This document shows positions 55,971-64,000 of a stretch of DNA of 64,000 bases, one piece after another. The stretch's first letter is position 1; every line of letters starts with the position of its first letter. This DNA comes from Phyllobacterium chamaecytisi. GTDB taxonomy: Bacteria; Pseudomonadota; Alphaproteobacteria; Rhizobiales; Rhizobiaceae. Made by a program: the position numbers and the translations under genes. The DNA lies in assembly GCF_020164455.1 (NCBI RefSeq), contig NZ_JAIQWW010000003.1:248001-312000 (forward strand). Direction: 5' to 3'. The notes under the pieces were generated by a model, which saw only the letters and a list, made by a program, of their open reading frames with translations, was not told the origin of the DNA and did no database searches.

Positions 55971-57161
55971 ATGGTTTATGATTCTGGTGAGTTACCTCTC
56001 AAAGATCTGCTTCAACCCGTCATTGCTGCTGAAGACGCGTTGGCGCGGCTTGACGACAGGGTCGGTCGCAAGAATGATCTCGGCGACACGAACGGACGCC
56101 GGACGCGCGACGGACTTTTGCGCGAAAATGAGGGCTGGATAGAACGCTCGCATTTCATGGAGGCGTGTAATGCTCTCTGGCTGGCGGGGGAGCTTGTTCA
56201 TGTCGAAGATTTGGTTCTCCATGATGCACGCATGGACATCCGCACTCCGACGCATGAGCTGACAAGGGCTCATGCCATTTTGCGTACGCGACGCCAGATC
56301 GCTGCTAGCCCGCCGGCTTGGTCGTTCAGTTCGAAAGGTCTCGCTAATCTGCGCGGGCGGGCAACCAGCGAGTTTGCCGTGCCATCTGCTGAAACCATGC
56401 CAGCGGTTGAACCCGTTACGGACGATGAGACCGAGGTCAAATCTGATGCCGAAAACGCCTTCGAAGACGAATTGGCGAAATTGGATGCGTTGCTGGACCG
56501 TTCGTCGCGGCTGCTTGCGCAACCAGCGGAGGTTGGCGGGGGGAGGGGAGGGAGCAGGCCTCCACCGGCCGAGGTCACACTGGATGGTGACCCGCTGGTA
56601 TACGACCCGGATTGGGATGAGGATGCGCGGATCGAGCGATGGCTGGCGGTTCATGACCGGAGCCGTGATTTGCCACCACTACTTGCGGCTGCAGTAGTCT
56701 GGGACGCATGGGAGGATATCGAACCATTGCAACACCAGCACTGGCTAGGTCCAATGCTCGTGTCCGCCATGCTCAGAGAACGGGGCAAGACCAGATCGCA
56801 TCTCACAGCCTTCAACGCGGGATTGCGTTCCATTCCGCGCGAGCGCCGCCGTGCCCGCGATCATACGACACGGCTCATTGCTTTTCTGGAAGCGGTTCAG
56901 ATATCGAGCTTGTCAAATCTGAAGGAAGTCGAGCGGCTGAGTCTTGCTCGGATGCAAATGGAGCGAAAATTGAAGGATCGACGCTCCACATCAAGCCTTC
57001 CCGGCATGATCGATCTCATTTTGTCACGACCCATGGTATCAACAGCTCTGATTGCCAAGGAATTGAAGGTTTCCCAACGCGGGGCGCTAAATCTCATCGG
57101 TGAACTTGGCGTGCGTGAAATGACGGGCAGGGGACGTTACCGCGCTTGGGGTGTCGTCTGA
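55971..57161 (+). CDS. DUF1612/RHE_PE00001-like protein with C-terminal HTH
   Basis: A 396-residue protein matching a family common on rhizobial chromosomes and plasmids. N-terminal part (residues 1-130): LKDLLQPVIAAEDALARLDDRVGRK and HFMEACNALWLAGELVHVEDLVLHDARMDIRTPTHELTRAHAILRTRR. The middle is acidic and low-complexity (GGGRGGSRPP near residue 193). The C-terminal third has a winged-helix-like SLPGMIDLILSRPMVSTALIAKELKVSQRGALNLIGELGVREMTGRGRYRAWGV. Function is unknown; DNA binding is suggested. ATG 55971 is used, with a TTG six codons earlier possible. Confidence 0.78.
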   Translation: MVYDSGELPLKDLLQPVIAAEDALARLDDRVGRKNDLGDTNGRRTRDGLLRENEGWIERSHFMEACNALWLAGELVHVEDLVLHDARMDIRTPTHELTRAHAILRTRRQIAASPPAWSFSSKGLANLRGRATSEFAVPSAETMPAVEPVTDDETEVKSDAENAFEDELAKLDALLDRSSRLLAQPAEVGGGRGGSRPPPAEVTLDGDPLVYDPDWDEDARIERWLAVHDRSRDLPPLLAAAVVWDAWEDIEPLQHQHWLGPMLVSAMLRERGKTRSHLTAFNAGLRSIPRERRRARDHTTRLIAFLEAVQISSLSNLKEVERLSLARMQMERKLKDRRSTSSLPGMIDLILSRPMVSTALIAKELKVSQRGALNLIGELGVREMTGRGRYRAWGVV

Positions 57162-57627
57162 AACACCCGGATAGCCGATGAGAAGTGGGATCGGGTTTTG
57201 TTTCCGGAACTCTAGGCAGAAAAGCTCGCTAGTACACTACCGAAAGTTACCAGAAAACGGTCGTTTGAAAATGCCGATAATGGGTGAAACGGCTGCTCTG
57301 TAGTCGATGAAATTGCCTGAAATACAAGGAAAACGGGCGTTTGGACCACCAGAGATGCGTACGACAGGTTGATTGCTGTTCGGACGGCAATACTTTACGC
57401 GCGCGCGCCGGACTTCTTGATTTCATAGTCCGATAAGCAGAAGCTAACTCGTGGATAACTGCTGTGTGATGAAAATGATTAACGTAAACAGGGCGTTAAG
57501 GTTATCAAAGTTCGCGTCGGCGTAATGTCAAATCGGGTACGTGGGGCAAATTTGGGGGCGATGGCGTTAAAGCGGCGTTGGTGCGCGGATATGAATTCGA
57601 ACGCATTTCGATCTTTGATGTAGTCGG
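57162..57627. other. 466-base non-coding stretch with direct repeats and a DnaA-box-like site
   Basis: No credible gene. GAAAACGGTCGTTTG (57253-57267) and GAAAACGGGCGTTTG (57329-57343) are 15-bp direct repeats with one mismatch, 76 bases apart. CGTGGATAA (57450-57458) matches the DnaA box consensus at eight of nine. A GC alternation GCGCGCGCGC lies at 57400-57409. The right part is probably the left end of the IS element. Confidence 0.4.
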
Positions 57628-58662
57628 TTATGCCTGCCTGACTTGACGCCGGACAGACTCCGGGCGTCCACACGCCAGCATGCGGTTGAGAACGATGCAG
57701 CTAATGGCAACCTCGGTCTGCTGAGCCGGAAAAAAGCGTGCTCGCAGTCGCCTTCCGATCAGCCCCTTGTATCGTCCGATGGCTGTTTCGATCAGGGCCC
57801 GCTTGCCATAGCCAGCAACAGCCTGCCATCTCAGCCGACCGTCGCGTGCTATTGCTGCAATGTGCTTGTTCCTTTGATCAGGCGGTCCGGTATCACCGCT
57901 TTCCACCGCCGTGACACGCGGTGGAATGACGATCTTCGCGGTGCTGCTATGCTGCAGAATCGTCTGATAGGTTGGCTGGCCGTCATAGGCCCTGTCGGCT
58001 GTGAACTGGTCGATCTCGCCGTCGATCTGATCGAGCAACGGCGACACCTGGGAAGGATCATCCGTGTTCTGGTCTGTCAGCCTATGGGCGATGATTTCGC
58101 CACTGTCGGCATCCACTGCCAGATGGAGCTTGCGCCAGTTGCGACGGGATCTGCCGCTATGCTTCTCCTCCAGCCATTGCCCAGCGCCGTAGACTTTCAA
58201 TCCGGTGCTATCGACAAGCACATGCAGCGGGCCGTCCGGCAGCGGCCGGTTTCGTCGGGCTGATGGCTCCCAGTTCTGCGCCCGACGGCTCAGCGTCGTA
58301 TGATCCGGAACAGGGACTGCCAGCCCCATGAGATCCAGCAGCGAGTGTAGCAATCCCTCGGTCTGGCGCAGCCGCATCCCGAAAACGCAACCCAGCGTCA
58401 GGGCCGTTTCGATGGCGAGATCGGAATACCGGGCTTGGCCGCCTCGGGTCTTGCGTCTGGGAGCGCGCCACCCGACCAGTGCCTCCGGCGTTACCCATAA
58501 TGTCAGGCTACCACGTCGGCGCAGACCTGCCTCATAATCCGCCCAGTTCGTCACCTTGAACTTCATCTTCTCAATGTGATGACGCTGGGCAGCATTGTAT
58601 TTGTAGGGCATGGCACGGATCAAGCTGATTGCGATCCCGGCTGCCTAGCGCCAAACCGTTGA
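57600..58662 (-). mobile_element. IS5-family insertion sequence (ends approximate)
   Basis: Defined by the intact transposase and by the change from transposon sequence to a headless gene remnant near 58663. I could not find a matching pair of terminal repeats or a target duplication by eye, so both ends are estimates. Confidence 0.6.
57628..58611 (-). CDS. IS5-family (IS903 group) transposase
   Basis: A 327-residue intact DDE transposase. N-terminus KVTNWADYEAGLRRRGSLTLWVTPEAL matches IS903-group proteins. Catalytic acids: Asp in LHVLVDSTGLKVYG, Asp in FTADRAYDG and Glu in GKRALIETAIGRYKGLIG, the DDE/YREK-like box. ATG 58611 is used. The 3' flank abuts the non-coding stretch and the 5' flank abuts a truncated DUF2161 gene. 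The terminal inverted repeats could not be identified with confidence. Confidence 0.92.
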   Translation of the reverse strand: MPYKYNAAQRHHIEKMKFKVTNWADYEAGLRRRGSLTLWVTPEALVGWRAPRRKTRGGQARYSDLAIETALTLGCVFGMRLRQTEGLLHSLLDLMGLAVPVPDHTTLSRRAQNWEPSARRNRPLPDGPLHVLVDSTGLKVYGAGQWLEEKHSGRSRRNWRKLHLAVDADSGEIIAHRLTDQNTDDPSQVSPLLDQIDGEIDQFTADRAYDGQPTYQTILQHSSTAKIVIPPRVTAVESGDTGPPDQRNKHIAAIARDGRLRWQAVAGYGKRALIETAIGRYKGLIGRRLRARFFPAQQTEVAISCIVLNRMLACGRPESVRRQVRQA

Positions 58663-58941
58663 CAAAGTATCCACGCACCAACGCTCACCCGCACGCCAAT
58701 TATGACCGCCTATCGGCAGCAGGCGCTTGCCTGTGCGGCAACGCTGACGGCAGGACCGCTGCGCGTGCGTGATGTTAGAACCAACGTACCGGACGCGGGC
58801 AAGATATTGCTTTCGAATGTTTATGGCTGGTTTGAGCGCCTCGATAGGGGCGTCTATGCGTTGACAGAAGCTGGCTGCATCGCGCTGCAGCGATGGCCGC
58901 AGCCGGATGATGTGCAGGGAGCCAGTAGCCACGGCACTTGA
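58663..58941 (+). pseudogene. 3' remnant of a DUF2161 (PD-(D/E)XK-like) gene
   Basis: The frame opens after a TGA at 58660 and reads to 58941. TAYRQQALACAATL ... VRDVRTNVPDAGKILLSNVYGWFERLDRGVYALTEAG resembles the C-terminal winged-helix end of DUF2161 proteins, which otherwise carry a nuclease-like N-terminal domain of about 150 residues. That domain is missing, and the IS lies immediately upstream, so the gene was cut by insertion and deletion. An ATG at 58702 could initiate a short product, but this is unlikely to be functional. Confidence 0.6.
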
Positions 58942-59133
58942 GTGTTGGTTATTCATTCCGAATGTGCGTTGGAGAAGATCGCGCCGCGCCCTATGCATCG
59001 TCTGTGGCGGGTCTGCCGCCGTTCCGTGCTTCGAAAATCGCATAACGTCTCAAGTGGAACCGCGCCCCTATCAGGTATTCTACGGTTCGTTTCCTTTCAA
59101 GGCGGTCAAGTTTCGGCATGGCAGCGTCCCCGG

Positions 59134-59706
59134 CTATGTCTTCGCGAGCAACAGCGCTGCTTGCACGCCCCCTTCCAAAATTTGCGCTGCCACAATCTCG
59201 TCAGAAACCGCTCGTGCAATTTGCAGGGTACCTACCATCAGACCGAAAATTGCCATGGCGCGTTCACGCGATAACGATGATGACGAAGGTGGAAGATAAG
59301 AAGCGAGTGTCTCGACGTAATTGCTCAGTCCAACCTCATATGCGTTACGGGTCGAATCCGGTTGCCGTCCGATTTCAGGTAAAAGGGCCGCTGAAGGACA
59401 CCCATCCTCGGTTCCATGCAAGTGAGCGACGTTCAGGTAATCGCGAACAACGTCTTCAATCCCCAACTCCGCCGCACCGGCTCGCTCCAGACTTGCACGC
59501 TGATCCGTCAGTGCACTTACAATCGCCTCCCTTACGAGCGCTTCCTTCGATTCAAAGTGAGGATAGAAGGCCCCGTTTGTTAACCCGGCCTCGGACATGA
59601 TCCCCGCCAGGCCCGAGGCTGCCGCACCCTCTTTCCGAAAGCGCTTGGAAGCGACGTCGATTATTCGACGCCGCGTGTTCTCCTTGTGACCCTTTTCAAA
59701 ACGCAT
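59134..59706 (-). CDS. TetR-family transcriptional regulator
   Basis: A 190-residue TetR protein. HTH (residues 8-55): NTRRRIIDVASKRFRKEGAAASGLAGIMSEAGLTNGAFYPHFESKEALVREAI. The ligand-binding C-terminus has the pattern GCPSAALLPEIGRQ common in TetR repressors of small-molecule oxidation or efflux genes. It follows the amidase and DUF302 genes on the same strand with a 71-base gap, and probably regulates them. Confidence 0.88.
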   Translation of the reverse strand: MRFEKGHKENTRRRIIDVASKRFRKEGAAASGLAGIMSEAGLTNGAFYPHFESKEALVREAIVSALTDQRASLERAGAAELGIEDVVRDYLNVAHLHGTEDGCPSAALLPEIGRQPDSTRNAYEVGLSNYVETLASYLPPSSSSLSRERAMAIFGLMVGTLQIARAVSDEIVAAQILEGGVQAALLLAKT

Positions 59707-59777
59707 CTATGTCTTCCGTAAGTGTTCAGCTTCTGCATCAGATCGTTGCTGCGATTAGCATATGGGCTCGCGACAGC

Positions 59778-60263
59778 CTACGCGGCTGCCGATTCAAGCA
59801 CGGCTTGCAGATCGTTATCAAGCTTTCGCGCAACTTCGTTGACTTCCTGGTCAGCGAACTGGCCAAAGGTCGAGATCGGACGATCGTACTCGAATGCGAC
59901 GCCGTCATTGTCCTCGCGTAGCAGCACCCGAACTGGTGCGTAAAGGCCGGCAGACATGCGATGTCGGGTCATCTTGGATGCCGTCAGCGGATTGCCGATG
60001 TCGTACTGTATCGACTGACGCTGAAGTCCGGCCACCTGAAGAAGCGCGCCGTGATCTCTCGATCCGAAAATTGAAAGCGCCGGTAAAGCCTCCAATTCGC
60101 GAAGCGCGCGGGTCGTTTCCCGATAACGGAGGAGCGTGAAGATGCCGTCATCAATACGTGGGACTAGGCTTTCCAGCATTGACTTGACGACGCCAAAGTC
60201 CTTGCCGGAGTGGATCGTAACATGTTCAACGTCAATTTTTTGGATGTTGATCGTATTTGCCAT
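59778..60263 (-). CDS. DUF302-like small protein
   Basis: A 161-residue protein. Text such as VEHVTIHSGKDFGVVKSMLESLVPRIDD, LSIFGSRDHGALLQVAGLQRQSIQYDIGNPLTASKMTRHRMSAGLYAPVRVLLREDNDGVAFEYDRPISTFGQFADQEVNEVARKLDNDLQAVL matches the DUF302 fold, a small alpha/beta domain of unknown function. ATG 60263 is chosen as the natural start; the frame extends 21 basic codons further without support. It lies between the amidase (59 bases upstream) and TetR genes. Confidence 0.72.
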   Translation of the reverse strand: MANTINIQKIDVEHVTIHSGKDFGVVKSMLESLVPRIDDGIFTLLRYRETTRALRELEALPALSIFGSRDHGALLQVAGLQRQSIQYDIGNPLTASKMTRHRMSAGLYAPVRVLLREDNDGVAFEYDRPISTFGQFADQEVNEVARKLDNDLQAVLESAAA

Positions 60264-60322
60264 TTTAGAGGCCCTTTTTAATTTGAGTTGGATAAGACGA
60301 GCGGTCTTGTCCTGTTTGTTTT

Positions 60323-61771
60323 TCAAAGAGACGAGATACCCAGCGCTTCCACCCGACGGGCGATTTCCAACAGCCTGCGATCACCACCGAAGGGAGCATC
60401 GATCTCAAGGCCGATGGGAAGATGGTTGCTCGCGTTGCCCATGGGGAGGCTGATCCCTGGAAGGCCCGCACCACTTGCTGGAACAGTGTTCTTCGCCAAA
60501 GCAGCGTAGGTAACTTCCTGCCCTGCGATTGAAAACCGGTTCTCTTTGCCGATCTCCGGTGCCGTGCAGGGGGTCGTCGGGAAAAGAAGCGCCTCAGCCC
60601 CACTTGTCGCGAAGGCGTCTTTGAATCGCCGCTGGATTTCGGGCCGATCATTTGCCAATGCCGCGTTGTAGCCATCCTGAGAAAGCCATTTGGATCCACT
60701 CGGCAGCACATGATGCTGCCACGCCTCTTTCAGACCCGGCTTAAGGTCTCGGTAAATCTCCTCGAATGACGTGGGAATATCATTATCTTCAAGGAAATCG
60801 GTAATCGCATTCATCGTATCATGGAAGAAGATGTTCCATGTTGTTGTGTCGGCAAGCGCTGAAAAGCCATCTCCCAAGTCGACCTCGACGATTTCGGCTC
60901 CGGCGTCGCGCAGCCTGCGTATAATATCTCTGAAACGCCCTTCAACTTCGGCGTCGACCAGATCCAGATATTGCTTCGGTGCGTATGCGAACCTGACACC
61001 CTTGAGGTCACCTGGTTTGGATGTCATCGATGCAGCAGGAGCCTTAGTGACAACTTGATCGATGAGGTCGCAGTCTTCGACGGTGCGGGCGAAGACGCCT
61101 GTCGTGTCGAGAACGTGGGAGATCGGCGCGACACCGTTGCGCGGCCAGCGCCCCGTCGTTGGCTTGAAACCAACCACTCCACACAACGATGCTGGTACTC
61201 GGATCGACCCGACGGTGTCTCCTCCGAATGCTGCCGGCACGATCCCGGCAGCGACGGCCGCGGCAGACCCACTTGACGATCCGCCACTGACCCGATCATG
61301 AGCGCGAGGGTTTTTCACCTGGCCATACGGATTGTTGTCGCCAGTCAACCCGTAGGACATCTCAACGAGGTTGTTCTTTCCCAATACAATTGCCCCAGCT
61401 TCCTTGATTGCACTGACGACCTCGGCGTCTTGCGCGGGTACAAAATCTTTCAGATTGCTGACGCCGAGAGTCGTACGCAGGCCGCTTGTCAAATAGCTAT
61501 CCTTGACCCCCAGAGGAACGCCAAGCAAGGGACCGGACGCGCCAACGGATCGGGCTTTGTCGACCTTGCGCGCCGCGGCAATAACAGCCTCTTCGTCAAT
61601 CGTGATGAAAGCCTTGATATCCGACTGTTCCCGGGCACGCTGTAGAAGTGCTTCAGCGTATGACTCTGCTGAGAAATCTCCGCTGTTAATGGCGCGAGCA
61701 GCTTGTGCAACACCAATCGCCTCGAAACCAGCGGCATTGCCGGTCTGATCTGACTGTACTTCCTTTTGCAT
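60323..61771 (-). CDS. Amidase signature family enzyme
   Basis: A 482-residue amidase (GatA-like fold). The catalytic Lys is in [20 protein letters not shown] and the Ser-cis-Ser block in [55 protein letters not shown]. Relatives hydrolyse amides such as indoleacetamide, mandelamide or formamide derivatives; substrate unknown. ATG 61771 is preceded by GAGGA at a good distance; the frame is open 34 codons further. A palindrome-rich promoter lies near 61852-61876, and DUF302 and TetR genes follow. Confidence 0.9.
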   Translation of the reverse strand: MQKEVQSDQTGNAAGFEAIGVAQAARAINSGDFSAESYAEALLQRAREQSDIKAFITIDEEAVIAAARKVDKARSVGASGPLLGVPLGVKDSYLTSGLRTTLGVSNLKDFVPAQDAEVVSAIKEAGAIVLGKNNLVEMSYGLTGDNNPYGQVKNPRAHDRVSGGSSSGSAAAVAAGIVPAAFGGDTVGSIRVPASLCGVVGFKPTTGRWPRNGVAPISHVLDTTGVFARTVEDCDLIDQVVTKAPAASMTSKPGDLKGVRFAYAPKQYLDLVDAEVEGRFRDIIRRLRDAGAEIVEVDLGDGFSALADTTTWNIFFHDTMNAITDFLEDNDIPTSFEEIYRDLKPGLKEAWQHHVLPSGSKWLSQDGYNAALANDRPEIQRRFKDAFATSGAEALLFPTTPCTAPEIGKENRFSIAGQEVTYAALAKNTVPASGAGLPGISLPMGNASNHLPIGLEIDAPFGGDRRLLEIARRVEALGISSL

Positions 61772-61851
61772 CGGAATCCTCACTTTCATTTGCGTGTTGA
61801 TGGAGCGCCGCGTGGAACACCGGCTATGGAGTTCGACTATTGGCTTACGGA

Positions 61852-61876
61852 CATAATATGAAATTATGACCATAAT
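61852..61876. promoter_or_regulatory. CATAAT/ATTATG inverted repeats upstream of the amidase gene
   Basis: CATAAT (61852-61857), ATTATG (61863-61868) and CATAAT (61871-61876) form two overlapping inverted repeats, with spacers of five and two bases; ATTATGACCATAAT (61863-61876) is a 14-bp near-palindrome with perfect six-base arms. They lie about 80-105 bases before the amidase ATG. A TetR operator is the likely reading. Confidence 0.5.
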
Positions 61877-62217
61877 GCAATAGGTTTTTCAGAAATATGT
61901 TTCGGTGGCGTTTCACTACGGTAGAGGACGCGAGAGAACCGCGATGAAGTCGCCTGTGGATGGATGGACCCAGCGGTGGCAGAGGGCGACGAGACAATCC
62001 GCAGCCAGCCTGGCCGCATAGGCGTAGAGTACAACTCGCGAGATGGCGCCAGCTTAGAGGTGTCCTTGGAATTTGCGAAAAGTTCGCCCACGACCCGAGG
62101 ACAGACTCATTCCGCCGACGAGCCGGAACTTGGCATCTCGCGTGGTATAAGCTGCGGAACGAGGCATAAAATGCGCAGTGGTGATCTCCTCAACGATAAT
62201 ATGTCTTGGAGGTAAGA
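61877..62217. other. Stretch without a convincing gene between amidase promoter and small ORF
   Basis: Short frames exist on both strands (an 83-codon frame at 61964-62215 and a 75-codon frame on the reverse strand) but neither has a convincing ribosome site or recognisable family. The reverse-strand text around PGWLRIVSSPSATAGSIHPQ faintly recalls the C-terminus of GH43 xylosidases, too weak to call. Confidence 0.35.
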
Positions 62218-62436
62218 GTGGCTACGGCCGTCAAAGAGAGCAGGGCAACTGCGCATTGCTTGCTCACTGCTTTTGATTCACTTTCGGCTGGTCGAGCCCT
62301 CGACGTATTTTCGCTTTGTTCTCGAATCTCGAAGCAAATGTCTCGTGCCAACTGGGCGACTGCCATTGAGCAACGTGGCTCGTCAGCATTGCTACGTAAG
62401 CAGGACACTGAAAACTATCGACTTGAATTCGAGTAG
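62218..62436 (+). CDS. Possible small hypothetical protein
   Basis: A 72-codon frame from GTG 62218 with a good GGAGG five bases upstream. The product is not recognised: it starts MATAVKESRATAHCLLTAFDSLSAGRALDVFSLC and has no signal peptide or membrane segment. Its 3' end overlaps the convergent TetR gene by 45 bases, which lowers confidence. Confidence 0.28.
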   Translation: MATAVKESRATAHCLLTAFDSLSAGRALDVFSLCSRISKQMSRANWATAIEQRGSSALLRKQDTENYRLEFE

Positions 62437-63006
62437 AGGTTCATCGCTCCTATCGGCCCGCATGCGCAACAATGCACCCTCCCAGCTGTTCAGTACGAAG
62501 CGAGCTAGCAATCCTGCCGGCATACGACTACTGATCGCGCCGTCGTCCTGCGCTTGGGCGATACAGTTTGCGAAGTATCCGCTCCACGCTGCGAAATGTT
62601 TCACGAGACGCTCACGCATGAGGGCGCTGTGATCAGCGACCTCCGCACTGATGTTTCCGAGCAGGCAACCTCTCACAAAGCCGGCCGCCCTGAACGCTTC
62701 GATCCGCTCATCAAAATAAGCTTCCAGGCGGGCAAGCGGTGCAATTTCGGCATCGCAAAGCATGCTGCGAAGCTTGTCCTCATTTCGGTTGAAGTAAGCA
62801 TCAAGGACGCTAGCACCGAAAACTTCCTTGCTTGCAAAATGATTATAGAAGGACCCCTTGGGAACTCCGACCCTCTCAGCGATGCCCTGAACGCCCGTCG
62901 CGGCATATCCCTCGGCATGAAACATCTGCAACCCCGCCTTGACGAGATTGTCGCGAGTGCCGGGTTTTGGTTTCGGGCCCCGTCGGGCAGCAGGAGAAGA
63001 TTTCAC
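62392..63006 (-). CDS. TetR-family transcriptional regulator
   Basis: A 204-residue TetR protein. HTH (residues 18-65): TRDNLVKAGLQMFHAEGYAATGVQGIAERVGVPKGSFYNHFASKEVFGASVLDAYF. The C-terminal effector domain has FVRGCLLGNISAEVADHSALMRERLVKHFAAW. It is divergent from the broken alpha/beta-hydrolase and MBL genes, which may once have been its targets. A Pro/Arg/Lys-rich N-terminal tail (MKSSPAARRGPKPKPG) is present. Confidence 0.88.
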   Translation of the reverse strand: MKSSPAARRGPKPKPGTRDNLVKAGLQMFHAEGYAATGVQGIAERVGVPKGSFYNHFASKEVFGASVLDAYFNRNEDKLRSMLCDAEIAPLARLEAYFDERIEAFRAAGFVRGCLLGNISAEVADHSALMRERLVKHFAAWSGYFANCIAQAQDDGAISSRMPAGLLARFVLNSWEGALLRMRADRSDEPLLEFKSIVFSVLLT

Positions 63007-63070
63007 GTAATGCGTCCTTGACCAATTAATTCCGACCGGTCACTTTATAATTATCGCTTCTGCACGAGCG

Positions 63071-63534
63071 GTGTCGACAACGGTATCTGCGGCAGGGAAA
63101 AAAGCTGTGGTTTCAAGGCTAAACATAGAAATTCTCGCCGATGGCGGAGTTGAGGTGGCTGCTTGGTTGTATCTGACCGAGGTGTCGGACCCGCGTCCTG
63201 TGGCGCATGGGCTGTGCCGGACCGGAGAAAACGGCCTCGAGCGTCTTTCCAAAGCATTCGCAGCCTATCCCGCTGGACCATTGGCATAATGAGGTACGCT
63301 TCGCTCGACAGCAGCCGCCCGGATGTACCAGCCCTGCAACCGGATTTTGCGCGTCTCGGCGACACTGCTTCTTGTGGTAACGCGCGAAGACAAGATTACC
63401 GCACCGACGTTGCACTTGCAGCTTACGAAAGCGCGCTTGAAGCCAGGCGGCATGCTTTGATCCCGGGCGGCCATTTGCCCCTATCTCGATTAATTTCCAA
63501 TGGCGGAGGCTGTCGCCACGACAGGTCCGCCTGA
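63071..63534 (+). pseudogene. Degenerate alpha/beta hydrolase gene
   Basis: Three frames must be joined to recover the protein. The N-terminal part (63071-63289) reads IEILADGGVEVAAWLYLTEVSDPRPVAHG ... ENGLERLSKAFAA, the start of a hydrolase of the AWLYLP-AHG type, then stops. A middle piece reads RILRVSATLLLVVTREDKITA in another frame (about 63339-63402). The end reads TDVALAAYESALEARRHALIPGGHLP in a third frame (about 63406-63483). The central nucleophile region is deleted and at least two frameshifts are present. The gene is dead. Confidence 0.55.
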
Positions 63535-63623
63535 ATCTCGCAGCGCCTGATGCTTAACTGTTCCACCACGCTCCTCTCTGCCCGAACCGACAATCCACCT
63601 TTTCCCAAGTCACAGAGACAATC

Positions 63624-63848
63624 ATGAGCGCAAACACAGCCTTAAATAGCGGACTTGGCTGGAGCACACTCAATATCAAGCGTCCGGGGCTCAGTCGCGA
63701 TGTACCACCCGGCCACGAGGAGCTGATGTGGGTGGCGAATTCGTCAACGCTGATCTACGGCGAGCGCGACGCGGTCCTGGTCGACACCTTCCTCACCATC
63801 GAACAAACACAGGTTTTGTCGGACTGGGTTGCCGCCAGCCGCAGATGA
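63624..63848 (+). pseudogene. Truncated MBL-fold metallo-hydrolase
   Basis: A 74-codon frame that matches the start of an MBL-fold hydrolase (LGWSTLNIKRPGLSRDVPPGHEELMWVANSSTLIYGERDAVLVDTFLTIEQTQVLSDWVAAS) and then ends at TGA 63846-63848, before the HxHxDH metal motif that should follow within about 15 residues. The sequence after the stop does not restore it in any frame. The gene is therefore a 5' fragment, joined to unrelated DNA. Confidence 0.65.
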
Positions 63849-64000
63849 ACTCGGGAAAGATGAAGCAGCGGCTCGCAATCGAATTCTTGATGGCGAAAAA
63901 CTACAATCGATTTGGCCCGCATGATATTCTTGGCGCAGGTAAAAGGGTACGCCGCGGGCGTGCCCTCCTATTTAGAGCTGTAACGAATTGGTCGGCTAAA
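63849..64000. other. Window end: unrecognised sequence after the MBL fragment
   Basis: A forward frame starting at ATG 63845 reads MNSGKMKQRLAIEFLMAKNY and continues open to the window edge. Another frame reads DELGKDEAAARNRILDGEKL before a stop. Neither matches a family I know. Confidence 0.3.

Noticed and set aside
58942-59133. Short forward frames between the DUF2161 remnant and the TetR gene
   Set aside because: They run through the TetR gene in the wrong strand or have no ribosome site and no family resemblance.
61864-62091. Possible GH43-type xylosidase fragment on the reverse strand
   Set aside because: Only a short stretch (PGWLRI and nearby) is suggestive; there is no start, no catalytic region and no longer frame.

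Overview
The window looks like the chromosome of an alphaproteobacterium of the order Hyphomicrobiales (Rhizobiales). The evidence is a hmuPSTUV heme-uptake operon preceded by an iron-responsive TGA-N9-TCA box, the ligase-associated repair genes, CUT2-type sugar transporters with MocA/epimerase partners, a rhizobial-type intergenic palindromic repeat, and moderately high GC with many GTG/TTG starts. A Phyllobacterium- or Ochrobactrum-like organism is my best guess, not proven. About 57 kb is densely packed with intact genes. The last 7 kb is a decaying accessory end.

Layout. 1-3.9 kb: ligase-associated DNA-repair genes (MBL exonuclease, Lhr-type helicase, PdeM phosphoesterase). 3.9-11.2 kb: homogentisate branch of tyrosine catabolism (Lrp regulator/hppD; hmgA-fahA-maiA with a divergent MarR), interleaved with three type II toxin-antitoxin pairs. 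11.2-20.1 kb: ABC-2 exporter, Fsr-type MFS pump with divergent AraC regulator, metH, and a fourth toxin-antitoxin pair (Xre/RES). 20.1-24.3 kb: hmuPSTUV. 24.3-24.5 kb: a strongly structured non-coding segment. 24.5-31.4 kb: CUT2 sugar ABC transporter, MocA-type dehydrogenase, sugar isomerase and LacI regulator. 31.5-39.0 kb: Ldh-family dehydrogenase, divergent GntR regulator, SMP-30 lactonase and a second CUT2 transporter. 39.1-44.1 kb: hemolysin III protein and an RND efflux pair. 44.3-54.3 kb: two Fe3+/polyamine/phosphonate-class ABC systems, the second with a LacI regulator and a metallophosphodiesterase. 54.3-57.2 kb: short AraC regulator, twin palindromes, Tat/lipoprotein L,D-transpeptidase and a DUF1612-like protein. 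57.2-64 kb: IS5-family element, gene remnants, an amidase/DUF302/TetR set, another TetR, a broken alpha/beta hydrolase and a truncated MBL gene.

How the genes work together. HppD makes homogentisate, HmgA opens the ring, MaiA isomerises and FahA splits the product to fumarate and acetoacetate. HmuT/U/V import heme, HmuS handles it in the cytosol, and HmuP is the small co-regulator/uptake protein. The two CUT2 loci each pair an importer with sugar-oxidising enzymes and their own regulator. All four toxin-antitoxin pairs have a perfect or near-perfect repeat just upstream of the antitoxin, as expected for autoregulation.

Candidates for something new are the three-hairpin RNA-like segment at 24330-24466, the duplicated CAGCTGTCAACT palindromes at 54915-54989, and the unassigned ABC-plus-phosphodiesterase operon. 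No CRISPR array, rRNA, tRNA or prophage was seen.
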